A stretch of DNA of 64,000 nucleotides. Origin: Flavobacterium cupriresistens. GTDB lineage: Bacteria; Bacteroidota; Bacteroidia; Flavobacteriales; Flavobacteriaceae. Shown here piece after piece: positions 55,841 through 64,000 of this stretch (positions are counted from its first letter, which is position 1; every line of letters begins with the position of its first letter). The DNA lies in contig NZ_CP087134.1 in assembly GCF_020911925.1 (NCBI RefSeq), forward strand, positions 3,224,001 to 3,288,000, written 5' to 3'. The position numbers and the translations under genes are program-made. The notes under the pieces were generated by a model. The model was not told the DNA's origin, made no database searches, and saw only the letters and a list, made by a program, of their open reading frames with translations.

Positions 55841-57772
55841 ATGAAAAATATATTTGTACTGCTGACAATTTTTCTTTTGTCCCTTTTGATGTTGTATAGT
55901 AGTAATATGGCAGCTCAAAATACGAACATACCGGGAAAAACAGAATGGTTTGATCCGGAAAAACCAGCAACAACCTATTGTAATCCCATCAATATTGGGT
56001 ACAATTATACGACTCAAAATCATAATGGAATTCCGGAATCCCGCCGTTCGAGTGCCGATCCGGTGATTATCACTTATAAAGGGGATTATTATTTATTTGC
56101 CACCAATCAGGCCGGTTTTTTCTGGAGTAAGGATATGTCTGATTGGAAATTTGTTTACGGTAGTTTTCAAAGAAATCCCGGAGACGATGATCAATGTGCA
56201 CCGGCAGCCTGGGTGGTAAACGATACCCTGTTTTATGTAGGTTCAACTTGGAAAAAAGACCATCCGGTTTGGAAAACAGCTGACCCAAAATCAGGACGAT
56301 GGACAAGGCATGTCAACACTGCAATGCTGCCAACCTGGGATCCAGCCATTTTTCAGGATGATGATAAAAAAGTGTATATGTATTATGGTTCAAGCGGTAA
56401 ATTACCGCTAGTGGGTGTTGAGGTAGATTATAAAACCTGGCTTCCAAAAGGAAATCAGGCTGATTATGCCAAACTATATGCTGCAACAGAAGTCGAAGAC
56501 ATTCAGAAACCTTATGGACAGGCAAAAGCAGTCGTTGGATTAGACCCTTCAATACATGGCTGGGAACGTTTTGGACCAAATAATGATATGGAGCCCGCTC
56601 CCTGGGGGAATTTTATTGAGGGAGCCTGGATGACCAAACACAACGGAAAATATTATATGCAGTACGGAGCACCCGCTACCGAGTTTAAAGGTTATGCAAA
56701 TGGAGTTCACGTAGGCGATAATCCATTAGGGCCATTTGTCTATCAAAAACACAATCCAATGTCGTATAAACCCGGAGGTTTTGTAATTGGAGCAGGCCAC
56801 GGAAATACTTTTGCTGACAATTATGGAAATTATTGGAATACAGGTACCTGTAAAATCTCTATAAAAGACCGTTTTGAACGCCGCATCGATATGTTTCCGG
56901 CCGGATTTGATCAAGATGGAGTAATGTATTCTATTACAACATACGGTGATTTCCCGATTGTTCTGCCAACCCAACAACGGGATCAGACCAAAGGAGCCTC
57001 GTCAGGTTGGATGTTACTTTCCTATAAAAAGCCCGTGACAGTTTCTTCTTCTGAAGCTTGTAACGAGGTGGAGACACACAGGATGGACAACGGTGGTAAA
57101 AAAGTATATGAAAAAATCTGTTACGATGCTTCAAACCTGACTGACGAAAATATTCAGACCTACTGGTCCGCAACATCCGATCAACTGGGAGAGTGGTTGC
57201 AACTTGATTTGGGAAGAAATATGGAGATTAAGGCGCTGCAAATCAATTATGCAGATCATAAAGCCACGCAGTACAATAAAGCAATGGATATTTATTATCA
57301 GTATAAAATATGGATGTCCGATGATGCCCAAAATTGGACTTTAGTGGTTGATAAATCAGCCAATGATAAAGATGTTCCTCATGATTACGTTGAATTAACA
57401 AAACCAATTAAAGCGCGTTATATAAAGATGGTCAACATTCATAATGCTTCAGGGATGTTTGCTATTTCAGACTTCAGAGTTTTCGGAAACGGATTGGCAG
57501 AAAAACCAAAAGCAGTTTCTGATTTTAAAGTGAAAAGAAATACAACCGATCCCCGTAATGCGATTATTTCATGGACAAATAAAACAGACGCTATAGGTTA
57601 CAACATCTACTACGGAATTACGCCTGATAAATTGTACAATAGTATCATGGTCTATGGTGATCGTACTTATGATTTCAGAGGTCTGGACAAAGGCACAAAG
57701 TATTATTTTGCAATTGAACCTTTTAACGAAAACGGTATTGGTGCCAAAAGTAAAATTATTGAAGTAAAATAG
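55841..57772 (+). CDS. GH43-like five-bladed propeller enzyme with discoidin and FN3 domains
   Basis: 643 residues. Signal peptide ends near NMAAQ (26). The propeller domain (about 35-390) carries candidate GH43 triad residues D73 (SADPVI), D167 (WDPAIF) and E260 (FIEGAW). A discoidin/F5-8C module follows (about 395-545, ENIQTYWSA...GEWLQLDLG) and an FN3 domain ends the protein (about 550-643). The discoidin module is probably glycan-binding (CBM32-like). GH43 enzymes usually remove arabinose, xylose or galactose side groups, so its specificity in a beta-1,2-glucan locus is unclear. Last gene of the PUL. Confidence 0.82.
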   Translation: MKNIFVLLTIFLLSLLMLYSSNMAAQNTNIPGKTEWFDPEKPATTYCNPINIGYNYTTQNHNGIPESRRSSADPVIITYKGDYYLFATNQAGFFWSKDMSDWKFVYGSFQRNPGDDDQCAPAAWVVNDTLFYVGSTWKKDHPVWKTADPKSGRWTRHVNTAMLPTWDPAIFQDDDKKVYMYYGSSGKLPLVGVEVDYKTWLPKGNQADYAKLYAATEVEDIQKPYGQAKAVVGLDPSIHGWERFGPNNDMEPAPWGNFIEGAWMTKHNGKYYMQYGAPATEFKGYANGVHVGDNPLGPFVYQKHNPMSYKPGGFVIGAGHGNTFADNYGNYWNTGTCKISIKDRFERRIDMFPAGFDQDGVMYSITTYGDFPIVLPTQQRDQTKGASSGWMLLSYKKPVTVSSSEACNEVETHRMDNGGKKVYEKICYDASNLTDENIQTYWSATSDQLGEWLQLDLGRNMEIKALQINYADHKATQYNKAMDIYYQYKIWMSDDAQNWTLVVDKSANDKDVPHDYVELTKPIKARYIKMVNIHNASGMFAISDFRVFGNGLAEKPKAVSDFKVKRNTTDPRNAIISWTNKTDAIGYNIYYGITPDKLYNSIMVYGDRTYDFRGLDKGTKYYFAIEPFNENGIGAKSKIIEVK

Positions 57773-58317
57773 CTGTTGAGCGCAATTAATTTTGACACAT
57801 AGGAGATTACTAAGCAAAAATGCTGCACAATTTTCCTTATCTCTCCACCATTTGTCTGGCTGAGCGGAGTCGAAGCTCTTTTTCCCTAACCAGCCTTCGA
57901 CTTCGCTCAGGGTGACAATAATGCATAAAAGAATGTTTAATTGATATCTAGAGGGTGTTTTTAACGAGACAAACATAGGAGAGATATAGTTTGTAAAGTC
58001 AGATAAAGTCGTTTCACTTAAAATAAATCACATAAAGTTAGGTGAAAAAATTGTGATTTTCTAAAAACACCATAAATGTTAGTTTTAAATCTATATTTCT
58101 ATGTGTTAAATAAATTTAGCAGTATTACACCCGACAGCTAAGTAAAATTATTTTTTGAGTAGTGAAATCCTGAAAAGGCTGATTCCAAACAAAAAAGCTT
58201 AGAATCAGCGTTTTTTTATAGAAAAGCACTAAGAAAAAGTAGTCGAGTTGTAAAGAATTTTGTTCCTTTGTAAGGCTCGATAAAAAAGAGCGCTTAACCC
58301 AAAATGCTATAAAAACC
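57773..58317. other. Intergenic region with a repeat, no gene
   Basis: About 545 bp. It contains the imperfect palindrome at 57853-57917 and AT-rich sequence after it. A TTCCTTTG box about 45 bp before the peptidase gene is one base from the -7 consensus and may be its promoter. Confidence 0.5.
57853..57917. repeat. Imperfect palindrome with TTCGACTTCGCTCAGG core
   Basis: Arms of about 25 bp at 57853-57877 and 57893-57917 pair with a few mismatches around a 15-nt loop. The core is markedly more GC-rich than its surroundings and recalls an interspersed repeat I associate with flavobacterial genomes. Confidence 0.7.
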
Positions 58318-59706
58318 ATGAAAAAAACGATTCTTTTAACTGTTTTAGCTTTAAACGGATTGACATCTTTTGCGCAGTCAAATGATGAAAAAAACATTAA
58401 ATTATTCTACAAAAAGGCCTTAACCGAGTCAAAATGTTATACTTGGTTAGAATATTTGTCAAACGATATCGGAAGTCGTTTATCAGGATCTCCCACTGCA
58501 GCAGCAGCAGTTCAATACACCAAATTGCAATTAGATAGACTGGGACTTGACAAAGTATATTTGCAGGAAGTAATGGTACCACACTGGGTTCGTGGAGAAA
58601 AAGAGACTGCCTATATCTTAGACAATAAAGCAAAAACGGTGGTTCCGATTTGTGCTTTGGGTGGATCAGTTGCAACAGCTAAAGGTGGTCTTACAGCTGA
58701 GGTAATTGAGGTGAAAGGAATCAAAGAATTAGCAGAATTAGGAGATAAAGTAAAAGGAAAAATTGTGTTTTATAACAGACCAATGAATCCGGAGAACATT
58801 GAAACTTTTACTTCTTACGGAGCTTGTGTAGATCAAAGATACGCCGGTGCAAAAGAAGCCGCTAAATTGGGAGCAGTAGGAACTATTGTTCGCTCTATGA
58901 ATTTGCGTTTAGATGATTTTCCACACACAGGGGCACAAAGTTATGGTGATTTGCCAAAAGAGCAATACATTCCAACAGCGGCAATTAGTACAAATGGTGC
59001 CGAATTGTTAAGTGCATCTTTAAAGAGAAATCCGGCTTTGAAATTTTATTTCAAACAATCTTGCGAAACCTTACCGGATGTTTTGTCTCATAACGTTATT
59101 GGGGAATTGACAGGTAAAGAACACCCTGAAAATATTATGGTTGTGGGCGGTCATTTAGATTCTTGGGATTTAGCAGACGGATCACATGATGATGGAGCAG
59201 GGGTAGTACAAAGTATGGAAGTACTTCGTATTCTTAAAAATTTAGACTACAAACCTAAAAATACCATTCGTGTAGTATTGTTTATGAACGAAGAAAATGG
59301 TGGAAAAGGTGGAGCGAAGTATGAAGAAATTTCAAAGAAAAACAATGAAAATCATATTTTTGCCTTAGAAAGTGATTCAGGCGGATTTAGTCCAAGAGGA
59401 TTTTCTATTGAAGCAGATGATACTAATTTGAAAAAGATACAAGGCTATAAAGACCTTTTCGAGCCTTATTTAGTGCATAGTTTCACCATTGGACATGCAG
59501 GTTCAGATATTAATCATTTAACATCAAAAGCAATTGTAAAAGCAGGTTTAAAACCGGATTCTCAACGTTATTTTGATTATCACCACGCTGCAAATGATAA
59601 ATTTGATGCAATTAACAAAAGAGAATTAGAACTAGGAGCGGCAACTATGACTGCTTTAATGTATCTAATGGATCAAAACGGAATTGAGACGCCTAAAGTA
59701 AATTAA
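58318..59706 (+). CDS. M28-family zinc aminopeptidase, secreted
   Basis: 462 residues. Signal peptide ends near TSFAQ (residue 20). A PA-like insertion precedes the catalytic domain. Metal ligands and catalytic residues are H279 and D281 (GGHLDSWD), D291/D292 (HDDGAG) and E325/E326 (NEENGG), with a further H near the C-terminus (YHHAAND). It is of the carboxypeptidase Q/aminopeptidase type. Monocistronic, with its own terminator. Confidence 0.93.
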   Translation: MKKTILLTVLALNGLTSFAQSNDEKNIKLFYKKALTESKCYTWLEYLSNDIGSRLSGSPTAAAAVQYTKLQLDRLGLDKVYLQEVMVPHWVRGEKETAYILDNKAKTVVPICALGGSVATAKGGLTAEVIEVKGIKELAELGDKVKGKIVFYNRPMNPENIETFTSYGACVDQRYAGAKEAAKLGAVGTIVRSMNLRLDDFPHTGAQSYGDLPKEQYIPTAAISTNGAELLSASLKRNPALKFYFKQSCETLPDVLSHNVIGELTGKEHPENIMVVGGHLDSWDLADGSHDDGAGVVQSMEVLRILKNLDYKPKNTIRVVLFMNEENGGKGGAKYEEISKKNNENHIFALESDSGGFSPRGFSIEADDTNLKKIQGYKDLFEPYLVHSFTIGHAGSDINHLTSKAIVKAGLKPDSQRYFDYHHAANDKFDAINKRELELGAATMTALMYLMDQNGIETPKVN

Positions 59707-59726
59707 GGTTTCTTAAATAAAATGAT

Positions 59727-59761
59727 AAAAGCTGCGAGTTCAATCTTGCAGCTTTTTTTTT
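59727..59761 (+). terminator. Rho-independent terminator of the M28 peptidase gene
   Basis: AAAAGCTGCGAG / CTTGCAGCTTTT stem with one wobble pair and an 8-9 nt T run, 20 bp after the stop. Confidence 0.9.
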
Positions 59762-59799
59762 AGATCAAGTTGTGCTGTATAGAGAGTTCTCCTGCTCCT

Positions 59800-60496
59800 T
59801 TTTAATTCTATACGTAAATTTTTTAGCACGCGGATTTGGCAGATTGCGCAGATTTTTTTTGTATTTGGTAAATAAGATCAGCCTAATCTGCCAAATCTGC
59901 GTGCAAAAGAAAATCTTTGCTAGTCTTGCGGTTAATTTTTTAATCGTAAAATAAAGACAAGGTTTGCAAAGTTTATTTATAGCATTACGACTTCTTTTTA
60001 ATTCTATACGTAAATTTTTTAGCACGCAGATTTGGCAGATTGTACAGATTTTTTTGTATTTGGTAAATAAGATCAGCTTAATCTGCCAAATCTGCGTGCA
60101 AAAGAAAATCTTTACTAGTCTTGCGGTTAATTTTTTGATCGTAAAATGAAGACAAGGTTTGCAAAGTTTATTTATAGCATTACGACTTCTTTTTAATTCT
60201 ATACGTAAATTTTTTAGCACGCAGATTTGGTAGATTGCACAGATTTTTTTGTATTTGGTAAATAAGATCAGCTTAATCTGCTAAATCTGCGTGCAAAAGA
60301 AAATCTTTGCTAGTCTTGCGGTTAATTTTTTGATCGTAAAATGAAGACAAGGTTTGCAAAGTTTATTTATAGCATTGCGACTTCTTTTTAATTCTATACG
60401 TAAATTTTTTAGCACGCAGATTTGGCAGATTGCGCAGATTTTTTTGTATTTGGTAAATAAGATCAGCTTAATCTGCTAAATCTGCGTGTAAAAGAA
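59800..60496. repeat. Tandem array of a ~195-bp unit, about 3.5 copies
   Basis: The marker ATTCTATACG recurs at 59805, 60001, 60196 and 60391, giving periods of 196, 195 and 195 bp with few substitutions. Each unit holds a dyad: 20-bp arms, for example 59826-59845 and 59885-59904, with one mismatch, about 40 bp apart. The fourth copy diverges after about 60490. Open frames across the array reflect the repeat and are not genes. Confidence 0.93.
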
Positions 60497-60546
60497 GCCC
60501 TTTGTGAACATTGTGATTATAAAAAAGCAATCGCAATCGTTACCGA

Positions 60547-60852
60547 TTAAACCCTGATTGCAATACTGTAATACAAAAAGAGAATCGGGATATTCGAGAG
60601 CAGGATCAGAATTTTAATTCCGATATCCTTTCTTTGTTCCGATAGCTGAATAAATTTGTCCGTCAAATGAAATAACATGATAGCATTTACGATCAGTGCA
60701 GAAAAAGCAAACGGGCTGGCAACGACCAACAGAGTTGTACTTCCATTCGAAAGTATATAAAAAACGAAAAATAACGTACTGATTGTAAACGAACCAATGG
60801 TCAGATCGATTGATTCGGTTTCAGTAAAAGTTCTGTTGTTACTAGTTCTCAT
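60547..60852 (-). CDS. Small membrane protein of unknown function
   Basis: 101 residues with three hydrophobic stretches (about 20-38, 42-64, 80-98), so probably a three-helix membrane protein. The ATG at 60852 lies 4 bp after the stop of the Coq4-like gene, indicating co-transcription. I do not recognise the family. Confidence 0.65.
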   Translation of the reverse strand: MRTSNNRTFTETESIDLTIGSFTISTLFFVFYILSNGSTTLLVVASPFAFSALIVNAIMLFHLTDKFIQLSEQRKDIGIKILILLSNIPILFLYYSIAIRV

Positions 60853-60856
60853 GATT

Positions 60857-61309
60857 TTAAATATTAAATGTTTTTTGAATAGATTGAATTGGCGTGTGCA
60901 ACATTTTTGAAAAATCCAGATAGTAAAACGGAAGCGCTTGTTGGCCTCTTTTGTATTGTTGAATGAAATAATTCATTTGTTTTGGATAAAAAAGCGTACC
61001 CGACGAGATTACAAGAAATAAATACAGACTTTTTTTGCCATTCCCCAAAAGATAATATTGCATTCCGATTTCTTCACGAACGGAAATACCAGTATTGGTC
61101 AGAACATGAATGATGTCATGATCTTCTAGTTTTGGCTGAATATCAAACTGATTTTTAGTAAGGAAGGTTCCCAGTCCAAAACCTAAACTCTCTGCCGGAT
61201 AGGTTAATAATGTAGTTTTGTCAATGTCCCAAGGTTTGTTTTTTTTGAAATATTTTTGATACGGTTGTTTAGTATGTTCGTACATTTTTTCAATAAGACG
61301 ATCTTTCAT
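60857..61309 (-). CDS. Coq4-like protein
   Basis: About 150 residues from the ATG at 61309. The metal-binding signature HDxxH(x)11E of the Coq4 family is present (EDHDIIHVL...REE), followed by GMQYYLLGNGKKSLYLF. In mitochondria and proteobacteria Coq4 supports ubiquinone biosynthesis; flavobacteria are thought to make menaquinone, so the role here is open. The frame extends to a TTG at 61345, but that codon is the last three bases of a TAnnTTTG promoter element, so the ATG is preferred. Confidence 0.72.
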   Translation of the reverse strand: MKDRLIEKMYEHTKQPYQKYFKKNKPWDIDKTTLLTYPAESLGFGLGTFLTKNQFDIQPKLEDHDIIHVLTNTGISVREEIGMQYYLLGNGKKSLYLFLVISSGTLFYPKQMNYFIQQYKRGQQALPFYYLDFSKMLHTPIQSIQKTFNI

Positions 61310-61342
61310 AAGGTGGTTAATTTTTAAAAGTTCTTTGAGTTT

Positions 61343-61350
61343 CAAAGTTA
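61343..61350 (-). promoter_or_regulatory. TAnnTTTG promoter element of the Coq4-like gene
   Basis: TAACTTTG on the minus strand, 33 bp before the chosen ATG. It fits the Bacteroidota -7 consensus and decides the start of the gene. Confidence 0.5.
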
Positions 61351-61398
61351 AATAAGAAATAAAAAAGCTAATTTTATTGTAAATCAGCTTTCGTATTT

Positions 61399-62076
61399 TT
61401 AGTAATTATCTAGTACTGTAATTAACAGTTTAGAATCGGAGAGGTTAGAGGGTGAAACCACTTTTTCTTCCAGCGGAATCGCGTTTCCATATCTTTCTTT
61501 TAATACTTTTTGTACTCTTTCATCGACTAAATTAAAATCTTTCAATTCCTGTAGGTTACACAATTCAATGTCGGCACCGTTTTTATATATTTTCCAAACC
61601 AGTTCTGAGCAATAAATTTTAGTATCGGTCCATTCAAAATAGGCATCATATTGTTTACCCATAAATTGATTGCCGTAGTTTTTCATTTTCTCAAGTGTTT
61701 TTGAATCCAGAACAGCAGTGGCGTTTTTTAGCCTTTTCACGACGTATTTGCCGTCTTTTCCATGTTCGATCCACTTGTCCAATGGAGTTAGTTTTACGGG
61801 CTGTACGGCTTCAAAAACGAATTGTTTTCCATTCACGGTAAAAATGATTCCACAATGAGAAAATTTTGACCTGGTTGCAATACGGACTGCCTCACACTGA
61901 CTGGATTCCGAGGTCTGAAAAATAATATCGCCATCTTGTATTTTAGCCAAAACACTATTTTCCTGTTTGGATTTCGAAAAGGAATTCATTGGGAAAAACA
62001 GTAACGTCACATAAAGGGCACAAGAAAAACTGATTAAAAAACTTACTATAAGGAAAATATATTTTGTCTTCTTCAT
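61399..62076 (-). CDS. YiiX-like permuted papain-fold (NlpC/P60-type) hydrolase
   Basis: 225 residues. One N-terminal membrane or signal helix (about 7-30), then DGDIIFQ (48-54), a histidine at H74 (FSHCGI) and the cysteine C156 in IYCSELVW. The His-before-Cys order marks the circularly permuted NlpC/P60 group that includes YiiX. Members hydrolyse peptide or amide/ester bonds at the envelope; the exact substrate is unknown. It lies 49 bp beyond the Coq4-like gene's promoter and probably has its own. Confidence 0.85.
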   Translation of the reverse strand: MKKTKYIFLIVSFLISFSCALYVTLLFFPMNSFSKSKQENSVLAKIQDGDIIFQTSESSQCEAVRIATRSKFSHCGIIFTVNGKQFVFEAVQPVKLTPLDKWIEHGKDGKYVVKRLKNATAVLDSKTLEKMKNYGNQFMGKQYDAYFEWTDTKIYCSELVWKIYKNGADIELCNLQELKDFNLVDERVQKVLKERYGNAIPLEEKVVSPSNLSDSKLLITVLDNY

Positions 62077-62132
62077 TTTAAAAATTTAAAGTAAAAAGTA
62101 AAGTACTTTGAAGTACAAAGTAAATGATAAAA

Positions 62133-62164
62133 AAAATAGCTGCCAAATAAAATGACAGCTATTT
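62133..62164. terminator. Hairpin terminator after the outer membrane protein gene
   Basis: 10-bp stem AAAATAGCTG / CAGCTATTTT with A and T tracts on both sides, so it can work on either strand. On the minus strand it follows the barrel protein gene at 62189. Confidence 0.8.
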
Positions 62165-62188
62165 TTAAAATATAAAGTGACCTATTTT

Positions 62189-63043
62189 TTAGATTCTGAA
62201 AATTCCTCCAACAGCGATAATTCGTTGTAAAAAGAAGAAATCCTGTGAAGCACTATCTTCACTACTTCTTGTAGTTCTGATGTCCTGCATGTTGATATAA
62301 CCACCTTTTAACTCTCCCTGAAGATAGAAATATTTAAAAAAGGTAAAGTTAATCCCCGCTTTTGCAGACAATCCATAACCTGAAATATGAAAATCGTCAT
62401 GACGTTCTTTTCCTAGCAAAGTTGTATTCGTTTTAGGATATAAAACTCCGGCTCCTAACCCTTCAGTCAAATTGATTTGAACTTTGTCTGTATTTGGTAA
62501 TCCAAACCATTCTGAGATATCATCATGTCTGGAAACTTCCGTATTTACATAGTTCAGACCATCGGTATGCTCATACATTAAGAATTTACCATCTGTAAAG
62601 TCAACGGGAGTATTGTTGTAAACCCCATTGTTTGTTGAGCCAATTTGATCCGAAGGCAAATTAACATAACCCGATACATTTGCGGTTTGATCCTGAGTCA
62701 TTACATACTTCATATGATCCCAACCGATAGCAACGCTATAATGATCATTAATGAAGTATCCCAATCTAAAATTCGTTTGCGGAATGGTCATATTAGCTGG
62801 ATTTACATAGTCAATATGCCATCCTTTTGGTTTGTCATGAGCAGTCATGTTATCAACTGTAAAGTTGTAATCTTTTCCTCTGAAATTGACATCAGACTTG
62901 GTATAACTGTCTCTGTTACCACCCCATGATACAAAGAATTTTCCTTTGTTATGGGCGGTATATCTTTCTACTGCGATTTCTTCCTGTGCAAAAGTGTTTA
63001 ATGAAAAACCCAATAAGACAAAAAATAAAAATTTAGTTTTCAA
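62189..63043 (-). CDS. Outer membrane beta-barrel protein of unknown function
   Basis: 284 residues. Signal peptide ends near NTFAQ (residue 19). The remainder alternates aromatic/hydrophobic and polar residues (FFVSWGGNRDSY; FRLGYFINDHYSVAIGWDHMKY) and ends IAVGGIFRI, consistent with an 8-12 strand barrel. No specific family function is recognised. It follows kdsA by 18 bp and may be co-transcribed with it. Confidence 0.78.
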   Translation of the reverse strand: MKTKFLFFVLLGFSLNTFAQEEIAVERYTAHNKGKFFVSWGGNRDSYTKSDVNFRGKDYNFTVDNMTAHDKPKGWHIDYVNPANMTIPQTNFRLGYFINDHYSVAIGWDHMKYVMTQDQTANVSGYVNLPSDQIGSTNNGVYNNTPVDFTDGKFLMYEHTDGLNYVNTEVSRHDDISEWFGLPNTDKVQINLTEGLGAGVLYPKTNTTLLGKERHDDFHISGYGLSAKAGINFTFFKYFYLQGELKGGYINMQDIRTTRSSEDSASQDFFFLQRIIAVGGIFRI

Positions 63044-63061
63044 TGAACTTAGTATTAAAAT

Positions 63062-63880
63062 TTAAAATGAGTTAACCGTTTTTCTGATCGCAACCAATTT
63101 GGTCATTAAACCTTCAAAATAGTCTAAATGTAACATGTTGGCACCATCACTTTTTGCATTAGCAGGATCAAAATGAGTTTCGATAAAAATACCGTCAACC
63201 CCAACAGCAATACCTGCTTTGGCCACAGTTTCGATCATATCAGGTCTTCCACCTGTAACACCGGCAGTCTGATTTGGCTGTTGTAAAGAATGCGTAACAT
63301 CAAGAACTGTAGTAGCATATTGTTGCATAGTAGGAATTCCTCTGTAATCAACAATCATATCTTGGTAACCAAACATAGTACCACGATCGGTAACCATTAC
63401 ATTCTCGTTATGACAATCTAATACTTTCTGAACGGCATGTTTCATGCTTTCAGGGCTCATAAATTGTCCTTTTTTCAAGTTTACCACTTTACCTGTGTTT
63501 GCAGCAGCTACCACTAAGTCCGTTTGACGCACTAGGAAAGCCGGAATTTGCAAAACATCAACATATTGAGCAGCCAGATCGGCATCTTCGTTCGTGTGAA
63601 TATCTGTTACCGTTGGAACATGAAAAGTTTCAGAAACTTTTCTTAAAATTTTTAAGGCTTTTTCGTCACCAATTCCTGAAAAACTATCAATTCTGGAACG
63701 GTTTGCTTTTTTAAATGATCCTTTAAATACATAAGGAATCTGAAGTTTGTCGGTAATACCAACTAATTTTTCGGCAATTCTAAGCGCCATTTCTTCTCCT
63801 TCAATAGCACAAGGACCTGCTAATAAAAAGAAATTTCCGCTATCTGTATGCTTAATTTGTGGAATATGTTGTATGTTCAT
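63062..63880 (-). CDS. kdsA: 3-deoxy-8-phosphooctulonate synthase
   Basis: About 272 residues, the usual KdsA length, from the ATG at 63880 (MNIQHIPQI). The family features FLLAGPCAIEG, FKGSFKKANRSR and LDVTHSLQQPNQ are present. It condenses phosphoenolpyruvate and arabinose 5-phosphate to Kdo 8-phosphate for lipopolysaccharide. The frame is open to a TTG at 63904, but that codon overlaps a TAnnTTTG promoter element, so I use the ATG. Confidence 0.97.
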   Translation of the reverse strand: MNIQHIPQIKHTDSGNFFLLAGPCAIEGEEMALRIAEKLVGITDKLQIPYVFKGSFKKANRSRIDSFSGIGDEKALKILRKVSETFHVPTVTDIHTNEDADLAAQYVDVLQIPAFLVRQTDLVVAAANTGKVVNLKKGQFMSPESMKHAVQKVLDCHNENVMVTDRGTMFGYQDMIVDYRGIPTMQQYATTVLDVTHSLQQPNQTAGVTGGRPDMIETVAKAGIAVGVDGIFIETHFDPANAKSDGANMLHLDYFEGLMTKLVAIRKTVNSF

Positions 63881-63901
63881 AGTATGTTTTTTTTGACAGT
63901 G

Positions 63902-63909
63902 CAAAGGTA
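63902..63909 (-). promoter_or_regulatory. TAnnTTTG promoter element of kdsA
   Basis: TACCTTTG on the minus strand, 21 bp before the ATG. Matches the Bacteroidota -7 consensus; no clear -33 element. The last ~90 bp of the window hold no gene. Confidence 0.6.
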
Positions 63910-64000
63910 GTTATGATTTATGAGTTTGAGATGAAGATTTAAGAATTTTTTAAGAGCTAATAGTGCTGATGCTGTAGGCTTTTTCGTTTAAATTAAATTT

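Noticed and set aside
59765..60220. Minus-strand open frame of 151 codons, and similar short frames on the plus strand
   Set aside because: The sequence repeats itself with the 195-bp unit and has no protein family character; it is an artefact of the tandem array.
1..64000. CRISPR array or phage/antiphage genes
   Set aside because: The repeats found (195-bp array, REP palindromes, long inverted repeats) do not have CRISPR geometry, and no cas, capsid, integrase or known defence genes are present.

Overview
The window reads as a flavobacterial (Bacteroidota) chromosome segment, most like Flavobacterium. Evidence: AT-rich DNA, SusC/SusD and TonB-dependent receptor genes, TAnnTTTG-type -7 promoter elements, YceI and DUF4374 lipoproteins, and interspersed palindromic repeats. 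The assignment is by gene content; no 16S gene is present.

Region 1 (1-31.4 kb, all minus strand) is a hybrid PKS-NRPS gene cluster cut by the left window edge. Read 5' to 3' on its own strand it runs: TonB-dependent receptor, DUF4374 surface lipoprotein, DoxX-like membrane protein, Baeyer-Villiger-type monooxygenase, fatty acyl-AMP ligase/acyl-CoA dehydrogenase/ACP loading protein, KS-(decayed AT)-DH-KR-ACP, a lone KS, NRPS ACP-Cy-A-PCP-Ox-dock-Cy, type II thioesterase, NRPS (C remnant)-A(interrupted by an MT/E-like domain)-PCP, a saccharopine-dehydrogenase-like reductase, a thiazolinyl imine reductase, and NRPS dock-Cy-A... (partial). Both complete A domains carry a cysteine specificity code. 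The line therefore appears to extend a fatty acyl starter by two ketide units and then build at least two, probably three, thiazole/thiazoline/thiazolidine rings. A receptor and DUF4374 lipoprotein at the head of the operon suggest a lipidated thiazoline metallophore related in logic to pyochelin/yersiniabactin, but with a fatty acid rather than a salicylate starter. No functional AT domain is visible.

Region 2 (31.4-33.9 kb) is a junction zone: an IS6-family remnant with a broken transposase fused to the last ~57 codons of a dnaK gene, a small lipoprotein gene, and a RAYT transposase bracketed by two REP palindromes. Region 3 (34-41.3 kb) holds core genes: corA, pta-ackA and a YceI-outer membrane protein-YceI operon, with two inverted-repeat structures around ackA.

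Region 4 (42-57.8 kb) is a polysaccharide utilization locus: a sensor/HTH regulator, SusC, SusD, a LamG lipoprotein, a GH144-type (beta-1,2-glucanase-like) lipoprotein, an esterase, a GH3 beta-glucosidase, a glycerophosphodiester phosphodiesterase lipoprotein and a GH43-like/discoidin/FN3 protein. GH144 plus GH3 points to beta-1,2-glucan. The phosphodiesterase and esterase suggest that the real target may be phosphoglycerol- or acyl-substituted periplasmic glucans of other bacteria.

Region 5 (57.8-64 kb) contains an M28 peptidase, a ~195-bp tandem repeat array, a small membrane protein, a Coq4-like protein, a YiiX-type permuted papain-fold protein, an outer membrane beta-barrel protein and kdsA. 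Several starts were moved to internal ATG codons because the longest open frame begins inside a promoter element or hairpin.
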